Shown here: positions 47,069-59,134 of the stretch, one piece after another
Numbering within the stretch: the first letter of the stretch is position 1
Layout of the letters: each line of letters begins with the position of its first letter
Source of the DNA: Patiria pectinifera
Lineage: Eukaryota > Echinodermata > Asteroidea > Valvatida > Asterinidae
Direction: 5' to 3'
DNA: 64,000 nucleotides
NCBI GenBank assembly: GCA_029964075.1
Contig: CM057141.1
Coordinates: 3,596,001-3,660,000 of the forward strand
Notes under the pieces: generated by a model
Database searches by the model: none
What the model was told of the DNA's origin: nothing
What the model saw: only the letters and a program-made list of their open reading frames with translations
Program-made: the position numbers and the translations under genes

Positions 47069-47711
47069 ATAATAAGGGAATAAATGTGTGCTCTGGAGGT
47101 TTTTATCACTCTGTTTAATACCACTTAGAGTCTGGGTGCTGATAATTACCCGAGCCGGAGGCGAGGGTAATTATCAGCACCCAGACTCTAAGTGGTATTA
47201 AACAGAGTGATAAATACCGACCGAGCACACATTTATTCCCATTCATAAATACCTTTTCGGTAAAAAAAGATCAAACAATTCGTTCAAAAAATCCTGATTT
47301 TGTTCAGCAAGTTCACTTCATGCTTTTTGGAACATCCCTCTAGAAAAATAATGGAATATTCAGCTGGCGAGTAAGATGTAAACAACCCTTTTATGGAGAT
47401 TGACGCGCGCGTAGCATGTTCTGCGCGACATGGACGCGATGTTGCGCAGAACGCACCTGGGGCGTTGCGTTTTGAATTTAGAACTATAAAATTTTGACTC
47501 GCTGGTAGTGTTGCGCATGCCTACGTGAGGACTGTGAACGTTCAACCAATAAAATGGTAAGAGGCACTGGTTTTTTTGTTGTCCACATTTTATGTGACAC
47601 TGGAAAAGTGTTTAAGACCAGCTAGCCATGTCTTTATCATCCGTTTAATACCGGCCACGTGACGGGTTCTCGACCAATAGGAATGGCTAAACTGTCTGAG
47701 GTATTTATGAA
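47069..47711 (-). repeat. Composite palindromic repeat, copy b (inverted)
   Basis: In inverse order relative to copy a: first the palindrome (AAATGTGTGCTC...ACTTAGAGTCTGGGTGCTGA, GCCGGAGGCGAGG centre, mirror), then the module bounded by ATTCATAAATACCT (47231) and AGGTATTTATGAAT (47699). It follows directly on the visible end of segmental block 1. Confidence 0.8.
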
Positions 47712-48474
47712 TATTGTATAAAGAGAAAAAATTAAATATAATACACTTAAATTAAATTTAAATACAATACACGTACACAAACATGTGTCCAAAAAAACCT
47801 CTTAAAACATGTAGGAGAAAGAATGCTAGGAAAAAATGCTGGGAGCCTGACGCCACTTTTTCTTCATATCATCTCAATAAAGGTCAGTCATTGCAAAATT
47901 GTTGTTTTATTACGAAATAGGCCTAGGCCTAGGCCCTATACTATAGGAAATTTTCTGGACTCTCCACAGACTTTTGTACACATGTCATGACACAGACAGG
48001 GCTCTGGAGTGCTCTGAATGAAACGTGCAAAAATAAATCAGGCCCACTTTACTCACACTTTAGCTAGCAAATTTCTCCAAAAATTCCACTAGGGCAAAGA
48101 AAATGTCCTCAGTATTTCACCAACCAAGTTTGCAGACTCAATTCAATTTTTAAAGGAGACTTTTCTTCAATAGTTTGCACATGAGAGGGAAGTCAAGTGA
48201 TTTCAAAATGGGGCTACACACTAGACTGGTACATGTCCAACCATGGTCCAACTATTTGAAAAGACTGACCTCTTCATTCAGTGTCAATAGTCTGGTGGCT
48301 TGACTATGGAGAAATGTGTAGTAAATCGAGACTAGTTCCCGCTTCATGCCACATGTTTCCTAAATTCTTTTGGCATGGTTGATTGATGCAGTACTGAAGC
48401 TGTGTTGGACTGGTTGTTTTAGGTGCCAGTCTATTTTCTTGTTTTGCATAGCGCATGTTTTCAATACCTTAAGT
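47712..48474. other. AT-rich stretch without recognised features
   Basis: No coding exon or repeat family was recognised. A short AGGCCTAGGCCTAGGCC run occurs at 47919-47935. Confidence 0.3.
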
Positions 48475-49140
48475 TTTGGGACTCTCATACACAGTATTGA
48501 GAGTATGGAACGCCAAAGAGGCATTTAATGTGATCATCGAATCGGTGATACACTTTTGCAATCGGTGATACATATTCACGATCGGTGATGGACTTTCGCG
48601 ATCGGTGATGGACTTTTACTGGTGATGCATATTCACGATCGGTGATGGACTTTCGCGATCGGTGATGGACTTTTACTGGTGATGCATATTCACGATCGGT
48701 GATGGACTTTCGCAATCGGTGATGGACTTTTACTGGTGATGCATATTCACGATCGGTGATGGCCTTTCGCGATCGGTGATGGACTTTCACTGGTGATGTA
48801 TATTCACGAGCGGTGATGGACTTACGCGATCGGTGATGGATTTTTACTGGTGATGTATATTAACGATCGGTGATGGACTTTCGCGACCGGTGATCAACTT
48901 TGCAATCGGTGATGGACTTTTGCAATCGGTGATGGACTTTTGCGACCGATGATCAACGACCCATCACCGATTGCAAAATCCATCACCGATCGCCAAAGTC
49001 CATCAGTTATTGAACGTGCATACCACTGTGGCTTAGGGTCTCTCGTGTTGCCCCTGACGGTGATATTATTTTATTTACGGTGTTTTTGTGTTTGTAAGTG
49101 TCTTTTTCATATGTGAACTGCATTTTTTTTAAATTAATGT

Positions 49141-50205
49141 GCGTAAAATGTGTGTTGTTAGTGTAGCCGCTGTGGCTTTGGGCTTTGGTGCTGCCCATAT
49201 TGCAACCGGTAAATGCCCAATCGATTGTATCCGGAATATAAACACTCCTCTGTGGATGTGGCATAAACACAATGATTTGTTTTGATCCAATAAATGGTAA
49301 AACGTTTTTTGCATCTGATGATTGATGGGTGGGCCATCGGAGACAGCATATGGCGGGGTTATTGGGGGACCTGACCAGGCATCCAGGGGGCACAGGAATG
49401 CAATCACATCATCATCATCATCATCATAATCCATCTAATAGCCAACCTTGGTATAGATATGTGGGGGCCTCTGGTCACTTAAGCACACTTAAGCGAGCAC
49501 ATGATGGACAGTACACAGGGGAACTTTCCTTGCAAATGTTTTTCCACCACCACCCCTTACATCCGCCAGTTATAGTGCTCCAGGGTTTCAAGAGACTATA
49601 TAAATTACAAGGATTAAAATGTTCGCAATTTTTAGCATACAGACAGCCTGCTCCTCATATTTATGGGGCAAATGAAACCATTCAGTCCCTTGTTTTTCTA
49701 TTTTGTTAGGCTAATTGATACTTGCCGTAGCGATCTCACTGTGTCACGAGGCTATGATGTTTTCCTGACTGAATGTACATCTGTGGGAAGCTATTTTTTT
49801 GTTATTCAAGTTTAATTTGCATTTGTTGTCATTTATTGCCACATATTTTCATATAGGCCTACATGTATTTCATTTATTGTCAAGCATATTGTGTATGCCG
49901 TGGCTTTGAGTTGTTTCTTGTGTTGCCCACTACTGGTCGGGCCTGGTGTTGCCCCTAAATTGTGTTAATACGGTTATTTGTTTTATAATATGTCCGTTCT
50001 CACTTGCGAACTCCATTTTTTGTAATGTCCGTGAAATGTTTGTAGTTAGTGTATGCCGCTGTGGATTTGGGCCTTTGGTGTTGCCCATATTAATATAACT
50101 ATAACAATTAACAATTCAAACGGTATATGCCATATCACAGGTATCCGGAATAAAACACTCCTCTGTGGATGTGGCATGAACAGAATGATTTGTTTTATAA
50201 TAGGC
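49141..50205 (+). repeat. Internal direct repeat of the foldback element
   Basis: GTGTAGCCGCTGTGGCTTTG, GGTGCTGCCCATATT, TATCCGGAATA and AACACTCCTCTGTGGATGTG followed by GCAT (49160-49265) recur in order at 50046-50178, the second copy bearing a ~30-bp AT-rich insertion. Function unknown; the short frames on the minus strand (MPHPQRSV) come from this repeat. Confidence 0.65.
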
Positions 50206-52314
50206 CTATGCCCTTTGGGAGACACTTTAGCGTCATACACTTACAGGCAAAATATTATCGTCGCAAATAGATTCGATTGCTCGTGGTCGAATTAGTAAAA
50301 ATTACCCGGCAAAATAAGGTAAAATTGGAGTTACGGGTCATTAAAGAAAAAAAATCCAACAACAGCTGTCATACAAGCAAGGGCATACATTACTTTACCA
50401 TAAGATCATGGAATGTAAACACAACCACACAGAGTTGAGTTCAAACTTCCACGTATTAAGTGCAATAATTGAGCTCAGTCCTAAAGTTCTCTTTTGTTTT
50501 GTTTACAAGGAAATAATGATAAGCTTATAACACAAAGCAACAGGTGATTTATCCGCATATTAGGAGGCCAAGCCCGAGTAAAAAAAACAACGTCATGTGA
50601 CAAAAATGTGTGTGTGTGTGTGGGGGGGGGGTGTTTTAAACTTAACAACTTCCAGTCAACTTTATCGTGGAATATGATTATGTGTTAAGAACGATTTTGA
50701 TCCATGACAACAGAGCGCAGCCAGTGATGTAAAAACCCTTCCCTTTTAAGAAACTTTACACCGTGTGTTCTGTTGTTGGTGGCTAGAAAACCAAAACGGA
50801 TATTACTCGAGCTTATGTTTGCTTGGCCTCGCTTTCCTGGGTAAACCACAAAATGATAATGTAGAAACCGGGGTGATAAAACAAAGTCTGTCAGCTGGAA
50901 GAAAACCTTATATGAATAATAATGAAGTAGTACTATGGAAGTATTCTGCAGAGAATTGCAATGTTGGTAGTCTCGTCAGAGGGGCAAAACAACAGATTTT
51001 CCCACAGTGGTCTTAGACATACAATGAAGTCATAAAAGTTGGATAAACCACTGTTGGTCAACGGTAATTTACACAGCATGAAATTACCTCATATTGGGTT
51101 GAATTAGGTAAAAACTGTCAAACTATTGGCGGGGAAGAATTTGACCAAGACTAGAGTGTATATTGTAGGCAGTTGATAATTCGACCATCATTGGTCGAAT
51201 TATCAACCCATTTTGCCCAACTTTTTTTTACAGTGTACACAATCGGAAAAAAATGAATAATAATTTCAAATTTTAAAAACGAAAACAATCTAAACACTTG
51301 TAGAGAAGAACATACCATTGACTATTGATACATTAAACATATAAGCAATTAAAAACTCTAGCTGCATCCAGGTTATATTATATAAATTAACGATAATATA
51401 GCTTGTAGCGGACGTTGTGAATTATTTTCCTTTTCTTATGTTTTGTCTTTAATTTGTACCATAATCATCTCTAGGTTTAGAAAATATGTCTTCCCTAATT
51501 ATTTAGCTTAGACCATGTCTGTACAATTTAGTGTAAGATCCCTTGACTTCAGTCCCCGATCCCTCGACGACCTTCAACACTCTTCCAGGCGCAGGCCTGG
51601 CTGGCGGTCCCCGTAACAACCTCTCCCAACTCCAGACCAAAACGTGTCCCTAGTGTGCTATAATTAATCTTGCTGGGGCACTGTGCAATTTGACCATAGA
51701 GCTAGGACCCACCATTAGCCCTATTCCCAGTGTGACAGTGTCCAAACGGTTAACAACACATCCATGCTTTTTTTTTATACACCTAGACACCCAATTTTGG
51801 CAGCACCCCCAACGTACACAACCTTCCTTTCATCAAATCTTCCATCAAACCTTCATTTCTTCAAACATTGCTCCAACCCATGAGTCTTCAACCCATAAAC
51901 AGTTTTCAATACTGAACTGTGTTCAACTGTAATAAAGGAAGCGTATGTGCTGTTCCATGGGACCAAATCTAATTTCTTCATAAATTTAACTGCAAGTCAA
52001 TAACTGTAGTCGGCTATGCAGCTAAAATCACTAATTGATGTCAAAAAAAATGATTCGAAAATTCCATCGGTTACGTACTCTTTATGAAGCGACTTATCAC
52101 TAGCGAAAGGCATGAAAAACTAGAAAAGCAAACTATAAGTCTCTGCACATTTGCAATGGCCACATTAATTAATGCATTATCTAGTTTAATACAATCTACA
52201 AATGATATAAATTTGTAGATGATGTAAATATTGCTCCAGTTCTTATAACAAGTCAGTGATATCATGGAGCAAGGAACTGATAAATCAGTGTGAAACGGGT
52301 CAATGAGTGGACGC

Positions 52315-52445
52315 AATACTCAACAACCGATTGCAAAACTGATAACGCGGTCGCGAAAGTCCATCACCGATCGCAAAGTCCATCACCGATTAAATGCCTC
52401 TTTGGCGTTCTTGTTTCGCCAAAGAGGCATTTAATCGGTGATGGA
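52315..52445. repeat. Array-in-array inversion with a perfect hairpin
   Basis: CATCACCGATTAAATGCC and CTCTTTGGCG, a 9-nt spacer, then CGCCAAAGAGG, CATTTAATCGGTGATG (52380-52446). The outer-end sequence of the foldback element reappears here at the inner edge of the right arm, as if a second, truncated element end were joined in. Confidence 0.7.
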
Positions 52446-53069
52446 CTTTGGCGATCGGTGATGGATTTTGCAATCGGTGATGGGTCGTTGATCATCGGTC
52501 GCAAAAGGCCATCACCGATTGCAAAAGTCCATCACCGATTGCAAAGTTGATCACCGGTCGCGAAAGTCCATCACCGATCGTTAATATGCAACACCAGTAA
52601 AAATCCATCACCGATTGCGAAAGTTCATCACCGATCGTGAAAATGCATCACCAGTAAAAGTCCATCACCGATCGCGTAAGTCCATCACCGCTCGTGGATA
52701 TACATCACCAGTAAAAGTCCATCACCGATCGCGAAAGTCCATCACCGATCGTGAATATGCATCACCAGTAAAAGTCCATCACCGATCGCGAAAGTCCATC
52801 ACCGATCGTGAATATGCATCACCAGTAAAAGTCCATCACCGATCGCGAAAGTCCATCACCGATCGTGAATATGCATCACCAGTAAAAGTCCATCACCGAT
52901 CGCGAAAGTCCATCACCGATCGTGAATATGCATCACCGATTGCAAAAGGGTATCACCGATTCGATGATCACATTAAATGCCTCGTTGGCGTTCCATATGA
53001 GAGTCCCAAATTTTCGGACTAATCTCAACCTAGCCCAGGTTCTGTCCTACACCATACCCCTCGCGGCGC

Positions 53070-53240
53070 ACTCCGCCCGTACGTACGTGAAACTTATCAC
53101 GTACGTACGTGTAACTTATCATGTACGCCCGCGTATACTCTCTCCACATGTGTGAAAGTATATAATTATGAATTGCGGACGAATTAGCAATTCGTGCGAA
53201 CGAATTAGTAATTCGTGCGAACGAATTAGCAAATGCCAAA
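53070..53240. repeat. Short tandem repeats (CGTACGTACGTG and ACGAATTAGCAATTCGTGCG)
   Basis: Two or three ~23-bp units with CGTACGTACGTG..AACTTATCA occur at 53078-53125, and three ~21-bp units of ACGAATTAGNAATTCGTGCG at 53175-53232. Non-coding. Confidence 0.65.
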
Positions 53241-53267
53241 AAAAATTCCACCCTGTCCCTTCCCGGG

Positions 53268-53486
53268 CTTCATAGTTACAGGATTGTAGAGCGCCGCTGT
53301 CACATGAAAATCCGACTCCTATGAAAATCGGACCCCTTTTCCCTTTTATTGGTTAATCCCTCTCACGTGACCGGTCACTTTCCTAATTATCATACTTACG
53401 CATGCGCAGTATTACCAATGAGTCCGATTTTCATAGAAACCTAAATTCACGCTACACCGCTACACAATCCTATAACCGTGATTCAA
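53268..53486. mobile_element. ~219-bp inverted-repeat MITE
   Basis: TTCATAGTTACAGGATTGT at the left is mirrored by ACAATCCTATAACCGTGA at the right, with internal ATGAAAATCCGACTC / GAGTCCGATTTTCAT arms. No coding content. Confidence 0.65.
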
Positions 53487-53897
53487 GTCGCCTGAAAAAT
53501 GGGTACCCTGTACTATTGTGTAAATAAAATATTCGCTACTGGGCCGCTTGGGCCAAGTTCGCGCAAGGACCATTAATTAGTCGACTAGTGGTTGATTTGT
53601 GACGTACCTTACGCCCGCGCACTGTACTGATAGCAACGTGCGAACGTCTCTAGTCAAACGCTGGTCAAAATGTCATCGCCAAACTTCTGGATCCTGGCTC
53701 TCTGCTAGCGCTATGAATGCGCGCGGCTATTGGTTACCAGCGAAGCAACCAACCCCAGTAGGCTGGTTCCAAATAGTCGACTAGCGTAGTCAACCATCGT
53801 CGACTAGACAGAGTTCGGGCAAATGTTAGTTAATCATTGGTCAACTATAGTCCTTGCGCGAACTTGGCCTAGGGTGTCATCACGTTTTGTGTAGAGA

Positions 53898-55799
53898 CTA
53901 CTGATTCTTGAACAGGATATTCTTGGTGAGCTTGTGTCTTACCCGATCTCCCTTGATTGCTTCCGTGTACTTCTTTGCAGCAAAGAACCGCCTGACCTTC
54001 AGGTACTCCTGTACGACCTTTCGGAGCAGGGAGAGCCAGTGGTTGTCTAAGCCTTTACTGTCGAATATATGTTCTAACAAATCGGGAAACACATCTTGCC
54101 GGCAAACAAACATTTCCATGATGGTAGCCTCCAACCTCAACCCCCAGTTTGCTTTACGTGTTTTGAGATTGGACAAATTAACTGAAGATCGGAGCATTCT
54201 TTCACAAACACTGACTACCTTCCTTAAACTCTCTGACGGACATATCAACCCACCTCTGGATTTGATGTTCAGAAGCGTTGTGAAGAGCGTTTCCTCCTCC
54301 CCGTGGGCAACCAATGCGTACTTACAAGTGTCGCAAAGTAGCTTCGCCAGCAGTTTCCGGGCAACAAAACCTGAAATGTAAGTGACAACATTTTCAATGA
54401 ATGGAGAGAGATCTCTCCCGTCGATGGCATATGGGTGGTCGTCTAAATGCCATGTGGAGCCAATGGAGGAATCAGCATCAGTTGAAGAAGATTCGTCACC
54501 TGCTCGTCTAGTTTGGTTGACATCAAGGAGATCGGTAGTGTCAAGAGACGTCACACTCCCACTTGATCCAGGAACAACATCACAACGGGAAAGTAACTTC
54601 CGATACGTTGCTCTCAACTGCCTACATGTTGGGTTGTTATTATGGCCCCCAGCCGCCCTAATGGCACCAAAGTACAACTCCAAGTGATCCTGAGAAAACT
54701 TGTACGTAAGTAGGAATGAACAGGGGATTTCCTCCGCCAACACTAAAGTACGTGCCAGCCAGTTGGTGCTCTCAATGTCAACAAGAAGGCCAACGACGCC
54801 CATTTTCCTCCTCGACAGATACAGGGGGATGGATTTCACATCCTTTAACGACTTCAACTCGTCTCGTGCCCTCGCCATGAATCCCAGAGTCTGCCATATG
54901 TTGTGTTTGCTGGTGGGAGCTTTGTATCCCTTACCTCGGCAGTTCCGTGAATTGAGGACATCGAATAGCCTGTCCACCGTGCGGATGAATTAAACTGTTG
55001 CCTCGCAACCTTTGAACTCTAATTTGCCAAGTTGCCGGGCAAACTCTAGGGCGTCAGCAACCGAGGAACTCAATACCTGAACAGCTAGATTCACTTTCAT
55101 CTTCTCATTTTTATACTCTTTCACTGACCATGTTACCTGCAGACAACTTTTCTTCATTCTGTAATTCCATGAGTCGTTCTATGTACACCTAATCAACGAT
55201 GCCAACACCTGGAAGTTTGAAGCACCTGTATGTGCTCATCATGTTCCTCATCAACTTGATCATATGACAAGCATCAAAAACGAAAGCAACACGGACACTC
55301 GGATCAGAAGAATGGGGAAATGTTGTCTCCATGTTCTGTGGATCCAGGCTGATTCCTAGCCGAGTTGCCATCTGTTGATTAATAGCTCGTCCCGTCTGCC
55401 GTTACTGAGACAGCACGAACGCCTGCATCGTGGAGCTTTTCTAGACACATGGTTATAAGGCTAGCCTGTGTGTTACCTGTAATGCCATTGATACAAAAGT
55501 ACCCAAGAGGTGTTTTCCACCTGCCAAAAATACCAACAGCCATTATAACTATTATTTCAGTAGCTTCTGGCACTGTATCATCATCGACTTGCCCCATACC
55601 CAAATCAACAACACCAACCATTTTCTGAGACGACTGATCCCACTCAATGAACTTCCGGATGCTCATACCATCTATCATATAATGCTACCGAATTTGTACT
55701 TGGTGTCACCTTCTGGTGTCACCTTCCCGAACCTTTGATGCTAAGGTGTCGAAAGCTTGTCGGGAAAATCCGGGTTGTCCGTCGATTCCTGAAAACCAT
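53898..55799 (-). pseudogene. P-element (THAP9-like) transposase remnant
   Basis: Reading leftward, motifs follow the P/THAP9 order: GQPGFSRQAFDTLASKV (from an acceptor-like CACAG at about 55800); IDGMSIRK with the first catalytic Asp (55678-); VVDLGMGQ; a second Asp region FDACHMIKLMRN; the segment LSSSVADALEFARQLGK; RTVDRLFDVLNSRN; then DHLELYFGAIRAAGGHNNNP, the Glu-bearing C-terminal region, ending at 53898. The last piece is open for 359 codons. It is broken: an in-frame stop after REGDTRR, a frameshift after TADGTSY near 55380, and an in-frame TAA just before FIRTVDRL. No N-terminal THAP zinc finger was found to the right, although 56030-56150 has a short open basic stretch. It is a cut-and-paste transposase fossil, not host THAP9. 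Confidence 0.9.
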
Positions 55800-56465
55800 C
55801 TGTGTGTGTAGAACGAAAACGAAGAAATGCTTGACTTGATCACTCCTGGTAAATACAATACCAGGGCTGTAACTTGTAACTCAAAGCCCCAAAAGGTATC
55901 TTGTATGTACTTGATATAATAGTGGGACAGGAAACAACTGGCGACTGGTCATTCCTTTTTGTAATGTTTTAGGGATAATAATTAGTTCATCCCGCTGTTC
56001 CCATTTTTTTCACAGTCTGTCAATATCTCTCACATCTATCGGAATTCATTTGTAAACGTTTTCTAGCCTCTCTGTTTATTTCATCCAGCCTATAACATTT
56101 TACCATGTACTTCATTAATTCGGTTCTTAAAATGGAGAATTTTAAAGATTACATTTTGGTTACATTTACCAACAGCTCTTCTTGTTTTACATCTTCTTGT
56201 TAATACATTTGATAACGGAAAGTGCGCGGTAGAAATGCCATGACTGCCATTTTCCTTGGAATACGAACACTTAAAAATCGAAAATCATCATTACCTTCTT
56301 AAAGTTCTCGGGTGAGGAAGACGGTAATGCTTGCGGACAAACTCGAATGCCTTCGGAGAGTAAATATACAATGTGGTCGCAAATTCGCGCACATCGTCAG
56401 AGAATTTCTCTCGGCGTTGATCAGATGGGCCACACGTGTCTAGCTGAAGTTCTATTTAAAATACA

Positions 56466-57099
56466 ATTCATAAATACCTCAGACAGTTTAGCCATTCCTA
56501 TTGGTCGAGAGCCCGTCACATGGCCGGTCTTAAACGGATGATAAAGACATGGCTAGCTGGTCTTAAACACTTTTCCAGTGTCGCAATAAAATGTAGACCC
56601 CTAAAAATCCAGTGCCTCTTACCGTTTCATTGGTTGAACGTTCACAATCCTCACGTAGGCATGCGCAACACTACCAGCGAGTCGGAATTTTATAGTTCTA
56701 AATTCAAAACGCAACACGCCAGGTGCGTTCTGCGCGACATCGCTCAGAACATGCCACGCGCGCGTCAATCTCCATAAAAGGGCTGTTTACATCTTACTCG
56801 CCAGCTGAACACTCCATTATTTTGCTAGAGGGATGTTTCAAAAAGCATGAAGTGAACTAGTTGAACAAATCGGTATTTTTTGAACGAATTATTTGATATA
56901 TTTTTTTAGCAAAAAGGTATTTATGAATGGGAATAAATATGTGCTCAGTCGGTATTTATCACTCTGTGTAAGACCACTTAGAGTCTGGGTGCTGATAATT
57001 ACCCTCGCCTCCGGCTCGGGTAATTATCAGCACCCAGACTCTAAGTGGTCTTAAACAGAGTGATAAAAACCTCCAGAGCACACATTTATTCCCTTAATA
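56466..57099 (+). repeat. Composite palindromic repeat, copy c, inside the P element
   Basis: Bounded by ATTCATAAATACCT (56466) and AGGTATTTATGAATGGG, then the palindrome AATAAATATGTGCTCAG ... ACTTAGAGTCTGGGTGCTGA, centre CTCGCCTCCGGCTCGGG, mirror, ending GAGCACACATTTATTCC. It has more differences from copies a and b than those have from each other. Confidence 0.8.
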
Positions 57100-57899
57100 A
57101 GAAACATTTCTTTAAAGAGCGACTTACTTGTGAAAGGATATTTCTTTTTTCCCTACTCAATTTTCCATCCTTCTCCGGGCATTTCACTGCCGCGCACACC
57201 TTAACCATTATTCTTTCCTATTTTATCTAATTCAGGTGTGTAATCCAATTATTTTTAAAAATTTTGACAATTGAAAGAAAAAAACAGCTTCACGTGTTTA
57301 GAAACTCCGTTTGAAAGTGCACACAACGCAGTTGCTTGACGATCGTTCTTTACCCTTTTCAAAATACTCGCGCGCGAACGCACGTTCGTACGCGATGCCC
57401 TATCCAGTCTGTGTTAATATGGAGATCAATGGGTACGTCACAAATCAACCACTAGTCAACTTCGTCTCCAGGGTGTCGAGCAGTACGCGCCCACCACTAC
57501 CTGCTCTCTCAAAACGCGGTTGAGGTTGGAAATAAAGTAAGCACTGGGGACGAGGTTGACCACTAGTCGATTAATGGTCCTTGCCCGAACTTGGCCAATG
57601 TTGGGGCGACGTAACATGACATCCATCTACATTGATCCCAACTTCCGTACACACCCTCTCTCAATGTCTCTAGTAATACAATGTAGTATCTTTGATAAAA
57701 CCGCGATGCAAACTACGCCCATTGCTTTTCATATTCGTTCATATCAGAACTCTCTATACCATTTGGGGAAATGGTTACTGAAAAACAATTACCCGCAATT
57801 TTGGGAAAGTTATTAGGGCGCTCGTTTTTAGTCACTTTTTGGGGTCAATTGTCCGTATGAGGCGCCATGTGTAAATACTTTGTTCTAACAAAATTCTAT

Positions 57900-58340
57900 A
57901 TAATTCATTAGTTATTATTTATTATATGATTCGCTTTTCTGGCTTATTAAGACTTATTTACTTATATGTAATTCATTATTTACATATACATTTCTTGTCC
58001 GACAATTATATATTAATGATTGTTTGGCAGTTTGTTTTATATGTGAATGCAATCATTTGCCACTATATTATTTACCAATAACTTTTTTTGCAACATAATT
58101 ATAATTTATCTACAAATAGATGTTTGCAAACTATAATTATTTATATATAATTTTGTTTTCACCATAAATGTTTACAAATAATTGTTTACAAACTATAATT
58201 ATAAAAATATAAAATCTTATTGGGAACATATAATTATTTATAAATACTTGTTTGCAAACTATAATTATTGATAAATGTATATAATTTTTTTTTGGCCACT
58301 TAATTACATGTTTTTGCAAATAATTGTTTGCAGACTTGTA
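57900..58340. repeat. AT-rich ~60-66 bp tandem repeat
   Basis: TGTTTGCAAACTATAATTAT at 58121, with near copies at 58179, 58249 and a decayed one at 58313 (TGTTTGCAGAC), each followed by TTTATA/TGATAA and AATTTT-like sequence. Non-coding, possibly a decayed satellite. Confidence 0.6.
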
Positions 58341-59134
58341 TGGGATTATTCTGATATCGTTTTTATGATGCGACACGGTTTCATTCTCCCTGAAATATCA
58401 AATACATGTACCTTAAATGTGTTGCGTGCACAGAATTTAAAATTACATTTGTGTTCAAAATAATATACATGTACATTTTGTACATGTTACTCAAACAGTA
58501 CATGAGTGATTTGAATGAATTTTGTACTATAGGAAAGCTCATTAATTCAGAATTTCATTTCCTAGATCTGGAAAGTACTACATGCAGAACTTCTTTACAA
58601 CCTAGGGGGCGCCATTTCGAATTTCCTTTGTTTTTGTTTTTAACTCCCCTTGTACTGGCAAGAGTCAACTGTAATATATTCACGGCATGATATGATATGC
58701 ATGAAGGCTGTGCGGGAAGGCTGCAGCACAAAATAATAAACATCAATAAAACTTTATTATATAATCCTGTCAAAATTTAATATATTATGTCATAAATATA
58801 ATGATCACAATAGTAATCTCGTGTGTGTTTACAAGCATAATATTGCAATATTGCCCTTTACAAATAAGATTTCAGAAGCATAAATGCAGCCATTTTATGT
58901 ACAACAGAGCCCCAAACTTGTTAAGCTATGAAATTTCAAGGGAAAAACCTGACTTGCGTCATTGAATAACGATATTGGCAAAAATGGGGAACTGCCAACA
59001 TAGAACTGGATACTAGCTCAGTTGGCAGAGCACTGCTGATGTATTCCGGAGGTCGCATGGCTCACTCTCAGCTCCGGTCAATTTTTTCCCCTTCAAATTT
59101 TCAATTAAACAAATCAGTAGAGAATCAGAATGGG

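Larger units (their letters stand above)
48475..53010. mobile_element. 4.5-kb foldback (TU-like) element with tandem-repeat arms
   Basis: TTTGGGACTCTCAT at the left edge is mirrored by ATGAGAGTCCCAAA at the right edge, followed inward on both sides by GAACGCCAAAGAGGCATTT-type sequence and then tandem arrays. The arms (48475-49006 and 52440-53010) are built of CATCACCGATCGCGAAAGTC (20), CATCACCGATCGTGAATATG (20) and CATCACCAGTAAAAGTC (17), forming a 57-bp higher-order unit, oppositely oriented in the two arms. The 3.4 kb interior carries its own direct repeat (49141-49290 and 50030-50200) but no recognisable transposase. Tandem-repeat inverted arms define foldback elements such as sea urchin TU. 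Confidence 0.85.
53551..57594 (-). mobile_element. Broken P-element/THAP9-type DNA transposon with nested insertion
   Basis: Inverted ends: GGCCAAGTTCG, GCAAGGACCATTAAT and CGACTAGTGGTT at 53551 and their inverse ACCACTAGTCG, ATTAATGGTCCTTGC, CGAACTTGGCC ending at 57594. A further inverted end at 53839-53869 makes 53551-53869 a possible internal-deletion derivative. The transposase-like region (53898-55799) is antisense. Composite repeat c (56466-57099) has inserted between it and the right end. No clear 8-bp target duplication was found. Confidence 0.75.

Noticed and set aside
48485-49010. Regularly spaced repeats resembling a CRISPR array
   Set aside because: Units are adjoining 17-20 bp tandem repeats without unique spacers, in a eukaryotic context with a mirrored partner array at 52.4-53.0 kb.
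52615-53022. 135-residue open frame of repeated His/Arg-rich protein (and the 101-residue one at 48485-48790)
   Set aside because: The frame stays open only because the repeat unit is 57 bp; no start context, splice site or domain supports it.
53908-54993. Plus-strand open frames of 97-157 residues across the transposase region
   Set aside because: Antisense shadows of the P-type transposase remnant.
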